Positions 1 to 5,328 of a stretch of DNA of 8,045 bases are shown here, in pieces. Made by a program: the position numbers and the translations under genes. Where the stretch lies: positions 1-8,045 of the forward strand of contig CAMDMH010000119.1 in assembly GCA_945901835.1 (NCBI GenBank). Reading direction: 5' to 3'. This DNA comes from Devosia equisanguinis. Its GTDB lineage: Bacteria; Pseudomonadota; Alphaproteobacteria; Rhizobiales; Hyphomicrobiaceae. Under the pieces are notes generated by a model, which did not search any database, had not been told where the DNA came from, and saw nothing but the letters and a program-made list of their open reading frames with translations. The stretch's first letter is position 1, and every line of letters begins with the position of its first letter.

Positions 1-19
1 GCGTCTTGCCTGTGTTCAT
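1..19 (-). CDS. Possible start of a divergent gene, cut by the left edge
   Basis: On the minus strand an ATG at 19-17 is preceded, in its own direction, by the purine-rich stretch GGGGAGGGA ending about 3 bases before it, which would be a strong ribosome binding site. Only six codons (Met-Asn-Thr-Gly-Lys-Thr) are visible before the window ends, so no product can be named. The idea fits the less GC-rich, apparently non-coding stretch that follows to about 290, which would then be a divergent promoter region. The evidence is limited to one start codon and one Shine-Dalgarno-like run, so it could be chance. Confidence 0.22.
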
Positions 20-22
20 GGC

Positions 23-50
23 TCCCTCCCCGGAAAATTCCGGGGAAGGA
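23..50. other. Strong inverted repeat (hairpin)
   Basis: The core CCCCGGAAAATTCCGGGG at 28-45 is an 8-bp inverted repeat (28-35 with 38-45) around two bases. The stem extends outward through T27-A46 and, past one mismatch (26/47), through 23-25 with 48-50. No T-run follows on either strand, so a classical intrinsic terminator is not supported. On the minus strand the hairpin would overlap the purine-rich stretch in front of the possible start at 19, where it could hide a ribosome binding site. It could also be a terminator-like end of an unseen gene. Confidence 0.5.
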
Positions 51-294
51 TGCCTTGGGCCACTTCAAATCGACACCACGCCCAGACAGTTCACCAACCC
101 TTATAAATCGGGCGCATCCACGCTATGCTTGCCGCCGTCAACCGGAAACGAGTGGGTTGAGCCGGGTTTCGATGCCTCTTTTCCTTGTTGTTTTGTATCG
201 TGTTAGAGCCTCCTTGCCGGTTGGCGTATGATTAACCAATTTGCGCGATGATGCGGTCGAGCCTGTCCCGTCTCACCACATCGAGTTTGCGTAG
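51..294. other. Intergenic, upstream region of the operon
   Basis: I see no convincing gene here. The small open frame at 6-206 on the plus strand has no domain-like content and no good ribosome binding site. The stretch from about 90 to 240 is visibly less GC-rich than the genes, which suits a control region. The best promoter-like elements for the plus strand are TATGAT at 227-232 with a weak TTAGAG at 203-208 (18-base spacer); both are low confidence. A TTGG/CCAA inverted repeat (221-224 with 236-239) surrounds that -10-like hexamer. A TTATAA at 101-106 has no matching -35 element at a normal distance on the plus strand. Confidence 0.4.
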
Positions 295-1503
295 ATGCCG
301 TTGCCTTCTCAAGCCCTCGCGACCGCCAAGCCCAGCAACTTCACCGGCGCTGGACCAGGCTTTGCCGCACCGATCGAGCTTCTGACCAGCCTGTTGCTGG
401 ACCAGGTCCGGCTCGCCGTCATCTATGGCGGCGACAAATCGGTCGACGGCGCGGTGATCAGGGGAACCAAAAACCCCCGGTCGTGAAAAAGCTACGAGTC
501 GGTCGCGAAGGATATCGCCCAGGCGATGCGCCGTCTCGGCTGCCGGAACGTCGTGGTGCTGCCCGACGATATGCGCCTGCCGCAGCGTCTCAAGGACGAG
601 CGCATCCATCTGGCGTGGCTCAACACGGGGGGCGTACAGGGGCACAACGCCATCTCGCACGCGGCTTCGATGCTGGAAATGCTCGGCATCCCCTATATCG
701 GACACGATCCGCTCACAGCCGCAGCGCTCGACAACAAATTCTTCTTCAAGCGTCAGCTCCAGGCCATGGGGCTTCCCACGGCGCCGTTCGTGGTGTGCGG
801 CGGCCGCGGCCACCTGGCCAATCCGCTGAGCGATCCGCGCTTCGGCGAACTCCTTTCGCAAGCGACGGCCGGTTTCATCGTGAAGCCGATCACGGGCCGG
901 GCTTCCCTTCACGTGCATCACGTCGAGCGGCCCGAGGATCTGGCCGATGTCGTCGCCGAGGTTTATCGGGTCACGCAGAACCCCGTGCTGGTCGAAACCT
1001 TCCTGCCGGGCCGCGAATACTGCGTTGCCGTGATGGGGTCGCTGATCTCCCGGCGCGGACGGATCGAGCGGCTGTCGGGCCCCTTCACGTTCGCCGCCGT
1101 CGAGCGCGTGCTCGAAAGCGACGAACGCATCTTCACCTCGATGGATACCAAGCCGATCACGAGAGAACGGATGCGGTCGCTCGACCCGCGCAAAGAAGCC
1201 TATGTCATCGACACCCTCGACGAACTGGCCGCGCGTCTCTACCGCGAATTCCCGCTCGAAACCCTGGTCCGCCTGGACGTCAGGGCTGACGCGAGCGGCC
1301 GGCTCAATGTTCTCGAAGCCAACCCGAAGCCGGACCTCAAGGCGGCCGAGAACGGCGCGATCAGCCTGATCGGCGCTGGCATCGAACGCTACGGAATGAC
1401 CTACGACGACCTCATTCTTTCGATCTTCGCCAATCGTGCGGCTGCCTTCCTGGACGAACAGGCCGGCATCTCCGACGCGATCGAGCGGCTGATCGATCGA
1501 TGA
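295..1503 (+). pseudogene. ATP-grasp ligase, D-Ala-D-Ala ligase-like, with in-frame TGA
   Basis: The reading frame from ATG 295 to TGA 1501-1503 encodes an ATP-grasp enzyme of about 402 codons, interrupted by TGA at codon 64 (484-486). Upstream of the stop is the beta-strand/glycine motif RLAVIYGGDKS (about residues 38-48), typical of the N-terminal domain of D-Ala-D-Ala ligase relatives. Homology resumes straight after the stop in the same frame (KSYESVAKDIAQAMRRLG). The ATP-binding lysine is in KPITGRASLHV (Lys197), an acidic residue is in VETFLPGREY (Glu234), and the metal-binding set is RLDV...VLEANPKPD (Asp328, Glu341, Asn343). The ending LEANPKPD differs from the EVNTLPG of true Ddl enzymes, so I expect ATP-dependent ligation of some amino-acid-like substrate, not cell-wall D-Ala-D-Ala synthesis. 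ATG 295 is chosen because a TAG sits directly before it and its opening residues resemble what I recall of relatives; its ribosome binding site is weak. If translation restarted at ATG 526, a 325-residue piece with the whole ATP-grasp core but no N-terminal strand motif would result. The end overlaps the next gene (ATGA). Function of the intact form is inferred from family only. Confidence 0.78.
484..486 (+). other. In-frame TGA in the ATP-grasp gene
   Basis: The codon context is Asn-Pro-Arg-Ser-stop-Lys-Ser-Tyr-Glu. From memory, relatives read NPRSWKSYE here, so TGG (Trp) to TGA is the simplest explanation. The frame is unchanged on both sides. Nothing suggests selenocysteine: the family has Trp, not Cys, at this place. 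Confidence 0.8.
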
Positions 1504-3923
1504 CCCCGCGGGAACAAGGAACCACGACCGTGGACACCATCAAAACCCTTTCCCAACGTATCGCCGACGCCTTGACGATGTTCACGGTATCGGTGATCTG
1601 TCTCGTGCTTCTCCTGTTCGTCGCGCACGGAACGGTCACGAAGACCTACGAGCAGCTCATCACCGAGAAGCTGCTCGCACAGGGCCAACTCGTGCAGAGC
1701 TCGCTCGAGAGCTTCATCAGACCGGGTCTTCCTCTTCGCCAATACGTCGGCTTCCAGCAGCTCACCGACACGATGGTGAAGAACGACGAGATGCTGGACT
1801 CGATGGCGGTCTACGATCGCGACGGCGAAGCCATCTTCATGACGACGGAATCGCGCACGCGCGCGCTGCCGCTGACGGACGAGCATTCGCTGCAGAACGA
1901 TCTCGCCACCGTGCGAAGCAATGCCAGCCTTCTCCAGGTCGTACTGCCCCTGCGCAACAAGTTCGAGCGTGTCGGCGATCTTGTCGTTTCCGTCAATCGC
2001 ACGCTAATAACGCAGAAGGTCGACAGTTATTTCTACGCGCCGGTCTATGTGGCGCTTATTGCGGCCTTGGGCTTCGGCATCATCATGGCGACCCGCTGGG
2101 TCGGCGGAATCGGTCAAGGATCGCGCCGCGTCGCCTTCGCCTTCGCCGCGACCTATCTCTGTGTCGCAGCCACCATCGCCCTGACGATGGTCAGCGTGTT
2201 CTCGGTCGGCGCCCAATCCAAGGGGCGCGCACTCGCTGACTCGCTGAGCCAGCGCCTCGACGACATCGTGAACTTCGGCCTGCAGCTCGATCAGGTCGAA
2301 GGGCTCGACGAAGTGCTAACCGAGTACCGCCGCCTCAACCCCGACGTGATCGCGGCCGGCGTCACCGTCAACGGCCGGATCGTCGTCCATTCGGATCCCT
2401 CCCTGATCGGGCGCTACTGGACGACCGATCCGGCGAACCACGAGTACAAATCCGATCTCGCGCCGCCCAATCATCCGCGCGCGTCGAGCGTCGTTCTCGC
2501 TGTGCCGAAAGCGATCGTCTACTGGCAGGTGCTGCGCAGCGTGAAGAACTTCGCGGCTCTGTTCGTCGCGTCGAGCCTGTTCGCCTTCCTGTTCATGCAG
2601 GTGGCCCAAGCGATCCAACAGGCGATGCGCAACAGCGAAGCACGCAAGGCTTCCTGGCAGCAGATCGCCGCGCTCGATCTCGTCAAGCCGATATTCTTCC
2701 TCGCCGTATTCGTCGATCATCTCGCCTATGCATTCCTGCCGCAGTTCGTGAACGAAATCGCGCAGAGGCAGGCACTGCCCGCCAACTACGTAGCGATGCC
2801 GTTCATGGCGTACTACCTGTGCTTCGCGCTCGCGCTGATGCCGGCGGGACGGTACGAACTGCGCTTCGGCTCCCGTCCCCTCATCATCGTTGGCCTGATG
2901 CTCACGGCCTGCGGCTTCCTGATGATGGCGGTCGTGCCGACGTTCGAGTTCGTCGTGCTCGCTCGGTCCATCACCGGCGTCGGCCAAGGCATGCTGTTCA
3001 TCGGCATCCAGTCGTTCGTGTTGGCCAATTCGGTTCGCGAACATCGCACCAAGGCCAATACGATCATCGTTTTCGGCTTCCAGGCCGGCATGATCTCCGG
3101 CATGGCCATCGGATCGCTGCTCGTCGGCCAGATCGCGCCGGTCGGCATGTTCCTACTCGGTTTCCTGATCGCGGGTATAGTCGTCTCTTATTCGCTGCTC
3201 GTGCTGCCCAGCAATGGCGAGCACGTCGGGAATACCAGCAAGCAGGTCAGCGCAGGCGAGATCTGGCGTGAAATCGGCGCCATGATGCGTGATGCCAAGT
3301 TCCGTCGCTCGATCCTGCTGATCGGCATTCCGGCGAAGGCCGTGCTGACCGGCGTCGTATTGTTCGCCATGCCGCTCATCCTTCACTCCCGCGGCTTCGC
3401 GCAGGAGGACATCGGGCAGATCACGATGATCTATGCCGCCGCCGTCATCGTCTCGAGCATGTGGGCTGCAAGAATCGCCGATGCCTCATCCAACACCGGT
3501 ATCATCCTGGCCTGGGGCGCGATCCTGACGGCCTGCGGGCTGGCGACGATCGCGGCGTGCGGCTGGTCCCCGATCGCGGCCGCGGCACAGGCGCAGGCCG
3601 TTACCACGCTGCTGACAGTGATCGGCATCTGCGTGATCGGTGTGGCGCACGGCCTGATCAACGCTCCCGTCGTCACGCATGTGATGCAAACGGCCGTCGC
3701 TGAACGCAGCGGCAGCAGCCAGGTGGGCGCGGGATACCGGTTCATGGAGCGGGCCGGGCATACGCTCGGGCCTATCATCATGGGCCAGTTGTTCTTCCAG
3801 GTCGGCATTTCCTATGTCGCATTCGCCTGGGTTGCGCTGGCGATCCTGGCCCTCGGCATCCTGTTCCTCATCAGCTCGCGCAACGAGCAATCGCAGAATT
3901 CCATCCGCCCGGAGTATGCTTGA
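1500..3923 (+). CDS. MFS transporter with two N-terminal extracytoplasmic sensor modules
   Basis: An inner-membrane protein of 807 residues, about twice the length of a usual MFS carrier. Domain order seen: membrane segment at about 26-45, extracytoplasmic region 46-178, membrane segments at about 179-198 and 211-235, second extracytoplasmic region 236-347, membrane segment at about 348-368, a cytoplasmic linker with a run of polar residues (369-394), then an MFS body from about 395 to 793. Each outer region has a Cache/PDC-like strand-turn-strand (LDSMAVYDRDGEAIF at 99-113; VTVNGRIVVHSDPSLIG at 288-304). In the MFS part, GRYELRFGSRP (450-460) matches the loop 2-3 motif in degenerate form, and ARSITGVGQG (488-497) matches the fourth helix with its Arg. 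The substrate is unknown; the sensors suggest transport gated by an outside ligand. The ATG at 1500 overlaps the previous stop but lacks a clear ribosome binding site. An alternative GTG at 1530, with AAGGAA about 9 bases upstream, would give 797 residues. The frame is intact with no internal stop, unlike both flanking genes. MFS identity is firm; the Cache assignment is moderate. Confidence 0.9.
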   Translation: MTPREQGTTTVDTIKTLSQRIADALTMFTVSVICLVLLLFVAHGTVTKTYEQLITEKLLAQGQLVQSSLESFIRPGLPLRQYVGFQQLTDTMVKNDEMLDSMAVYDRDGEAIFMTTESRTRALPLTDEHSLQNDLATVRSNASLLQVVLPLRNKFERVGDLVVSVNRTLITQKVDSYFYAPVYVALIAALGFGIIMATRWVGGIGQGSRRVAFAFAATYLCVAATIALTMVSVFSVGAQSKGRALADSLSQRLDDIVNFGLQLDQVEGLDEVLTEYRRLNPDVIAAGVTVNGRIVVHSDPSLIGRYWTTDPANHEYKSDLAPPNHPRASSVVLAVPKAIVYWQVLRSVKNFAALFVASSLFAFLFMQVAQAIQQAMRNSEARKASWQQIAALDLVKPIFFLAVFVDHLAYAFLPQFVNEIAQRQALPANYVAMPFMAYYLCFALALMPAGRYELRFGSRPLIIVGLMLTACGFLMMAVVPTFEFVVLARSITGVGQGMLFIGIQSFVLANSVREHRTKANTIIVFGFQAGMISGMAIGSLLVGQIAPVGMFLLGFLIAGIVVSYSLLVLPSNGEHVGNTSKQVSAGEIWREIGAMMRDAKFRRSILLIGIPAKAVLTGVVLFAMPLILHSRGFAQEDIGQITMIYAAAVIVSSMWAARIADASSNTGIILAWGAILTACGLATIAACGWSPIAAAAQAQAVTTLLTVIGICVIGVAHGLINAPVVTHVMQTAVAERSGSSQVGAGYRFMERAGHTLGPIIMGQLFFQVGISYVAFAWVALAILALGILFLISSRNEQSQNSIRPEYA

Positions 3924-3925
3924 TG
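3911..3925 (+). promoter_or_regulatory. Ribosome binding site and TGATG coupling junction
   Basis: GGAG at 3911-3914 lies 8 bases before ATG 3923-3925, and the transporter stop TGA (3921-3923) shares one base with that ATG. A TTG at 3920 is also in frame but the ATG is better placed. The arrangement predicts translational coupling between the transporter and the binding-protein gene. Confidence 0.6.
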
Positions 3926-4507
3926 TTCCGCTACAAGTTCGCAGGCAACGTCGTCTCGGCGCTTGTCGCGCTGGTGATCACGTTGACGGCTGCCGTCGTT
4001 CCCAGTGTGCCGGCCCATGCCACCGTAACGGTGACCGACTGGTTCCGCATCGGCAAGGACGCCGTCAAGGAATGGGATAGCGTCGTTCAACCGGGGGACA
4101 GCAATATCGTGCGCGTGAAGCCGAAGCGGTTCGCTTCCTCGCAGCCGTTGCGCCGCATCATCGTTCTCTATCCGCGCCGTTCGTCCGCTTACGACACCGC
4201 GATCACGACGTTCCTCAACGTGATCCAGGACAAGCGGCTCAACGCCGAGCTGACGGTCATCAACTTCCAGACCGATGATGCGCGTGGCAAGGCGGCCCTC
4301 GAGTTCGCAGAGAACAGCAACTTCGATCTGATCTTGTCGATGGGCTCGGAATCTACGGCCTGGCTGTGGACGAACTATCGCGGCGGAAAACTTCCCGTCG
4401 TCACCGTGTGCTCGAAGGATCCCGTCCTGCTGGGCCAGTCGGCCGGTTACGACGTGGGCAGCAACACCAACTTCGCATTCACGTCGCTCAACATGCCGAT
4501 CGATGCG

Positions 4508-4510
4508 TAG
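4508..4510 (+). other. In-frame TAG (amber) in the binding-protein gene
   Basis: The local reading is Met-Pro-Ile-Asp-Ala-stop-Met-Ser-Tyr-Val-Leu, with the same frame open on both sides. PF04392 proteins have a conserved Gln at this position (pattern P[IV]xxQ before a helix and the next Rossmann strand), so CAG to TAG is the simplest change. Confidence 0.8.
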
Positions 4511-5011
4511 ATGTCCTATGTGTTGCGGCTCCGGCCTCAGCTCAAGAACCTCGCCATCCTCGTCGATGCCAACAACGTCAGCGCAGTCCAGACCCAGGCG
4601 ATTCCAGCGAAAGAGTATCTGAAGGCGCGCGGCATCCGGGTGCTGGACGTCGCCGTCAAGACGCCCTCGAAGGTCAAGGAAGAGCTCGCCGTCCAGGTGC
4701 GCGACGCGGTCAACACGATGCGCAAGAACGACGTCGACCTTGCCAACAGCCTGTTCTGGATCACCGGCTCCACGCTGCTGTTCGGCGAGATCGGCACCAT
4801 CAATCAGCATTCGTTCCGCGTACCCGTGCTCAGCACCGTGACTGACGTCGTGCAGGAAGGCGAAAACAGCGCGGTGCTGTCGGTCGGCATCAGCTTTGAA
4901 AGCAATGCTCACCAAGCCGCGATCTATGCCGCCGACGTGCTCGAGGGGCGCCGCACTGCCGGATCGTTGCCGGTCGGCGTCGTGACACCGCCGGACGTCG
5001 CCATCAGTTTC

Positions 5012-5030
5012 CGAAAGGCGCGAGATCGGC
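5012..5030 (+). other. Frameshift site in the binding-protein gene
   Basis: Up to about 5020 the family-like sequence (VVTPPDVAISFRKA) is in the frame of ATG 4511. From 5022 the family-like sequence (EIGMRIPFSLFESAT) is in the next frame. One C (5021) separates the two, so either one base is extra or two bases are missing; an Ala-Arg-Glu-Ile-Gly reading (GCG CGC GAG ATC GGC) would need two missing bases. Left unshifted, the first frame runs on to TGA 5330-5332 with arginine-rich, domain-free sequence. Confidence 0.8.
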
Positions 5031-5243
5031 ATGCGCATCCCGTTCTCCTTGTTCGAAAGTGCGACGACGATTTTCGACAACGAGGGCCGGCTCGTCCGTT
5101 CCAGCGGGACTATACCCGTTTTGAATTCCGGGGCGGCTGCTGGTTCAGCGACAGGTTCAGCCATTGGGACGGCAGGGGCTTCCACATCGATACCGGCCTC
5201 GACCGCGCAGCCGGCAGACGGCGGCTCATACCAATAGCGTGCC

Positions 5244-5276
5244 GCAGCGAGAACCCGAGAACGGGTTTCGTGCTGC
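5244..5276 (+). terminator. Hairpin between binding-protein and kinase genes (terminator-like, no T-run)
   Basis: The inner stem is AACCCG (5252-5257) with CGGGTT (5262-5267) around the four-base loop AGAA. The outer stem is GCAGC (5244-5248) with GCTGC (5272-5276), separated from the inner stem by a small internal loop. It starts 6 bases after the binding-protein stop. There is no T-run after it, so it is a candidate for an mRNA-end-protecting or attenuating hairpin that lowers kinase expression relative to the upstream genes, rather than a proven terminator. Confidence 0.45.
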
Positions 5277-5304
5277 CTCAGACTCCAGATATGACTACGT
5301 ACGT

Positions 5305-5319
5305 TTCCCCGGGGAAGGA
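5305..5319 (+). promoter_or_regulatory. Ribosome binding site of the kinase inside a perfect palindrome
   Basis: GGGGAAGGA at 5311-5319 lies 9 bases before ATG 5329 and supports that start over longer in-frame forms reaching back to 5164. TTCCCCGGGGAA (5305-5316) is a perfect 12-base palindrome that takes in much of this site, just after the ACGTACGT palindrome (5297-5304). The 11 bases CCGGGGAAGGA recur exactly at 40-50. Confidence 0.55.
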
Positions 5320-5328
5320 CTGCGGAAC

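Larger units (their letters stand above)
3923..5237 (+). pseudogene. ABC-type substrate-binding protein (PF04392-like), amber stop and frameshift
   Basis: The intact form would be an exported binding protein of about 438 residues. Residues 1-33 form a signal peptide: Lys at 5, a hydrophobic run from about 9 to 28, and a likely cleavage after Ala-His-Ala. The two-lobed core shows RRIIVLYPRRSSAYD (77-91), LILSMGSEST (136-145) and, after the break, LKNLAILVDANN and the C-terminal lobe with VLSVGISFESNAHQAAIYAADVLEGRR. TAG at codon 196 (4508-4510) stops the frame. The following sequence aligns with the family pattern P-[IV]-x-x-Q-[LM]-x-x-[VL]-L, so a Gln codon (CAG) is expected there. ATG 4511 follows the stop at once, so a restart is conceivable but would lack the signal peptide. 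A second lesion near 5021 moves the coding sense from one frame to the next: the family-like ending (EIGMRIPFSLFESATTIFDNEG, from 5022) is only in the new frame and runs to TAG 5235-5237. The tail is rich in Gly, Ala, Ser and Thr. No ABC permease or ATPase gene is beside it, so the protein may have served sensing more than import (inference). Confidence 0.82.

Noticed and set aside
6..206. A 66-residue plus-strand open frame at the left end
   Set aside because: It crosses the hairpin, has no domain-like content and no ribosome binding site, and its composition is unlike the neighbouring genes.
484..486. Selenocysteine at the TGA of the ATP-grasp gene
   Set aside because: The family position is Trp, not Cys or a redox residue, and no clear SECIS-like stem-loop was seen just downstream. 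A nonsense change or error is simpler.
232..921. A 229-residue minus-strand open frame over the start of the ATP-grasp gene
   Set aside because: The translation has no recognisable motif and lies opposite strong ATP-grasp homology; it is a shadow frame.
5012..5024. Programmed ribosomal frameshift in the binding-protein gene
   Set aside because: The shift needed is +1, with no stop codon, rare codon or prfB-like slippery context at the site, and the gene already has a nonsense codon upstream. A plain indel is more likely.
295..5237. Alternative genetic code (TGA read as Trp or TAG as Gln)
   Set aside because: The transporter and the kinase are long, have no internal stops and end in TGA, and the visible miaB and kinase use TGG for Trp and CAG for Gln as normal.
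5164..5328. A longer kinase start at 5164
   Set aside because: These 55 codons overlap the binding-protein tail and the intergenic hairpin, and have no domain-like content. ATG 5329 has a good ribosome binding site at a proper distance.
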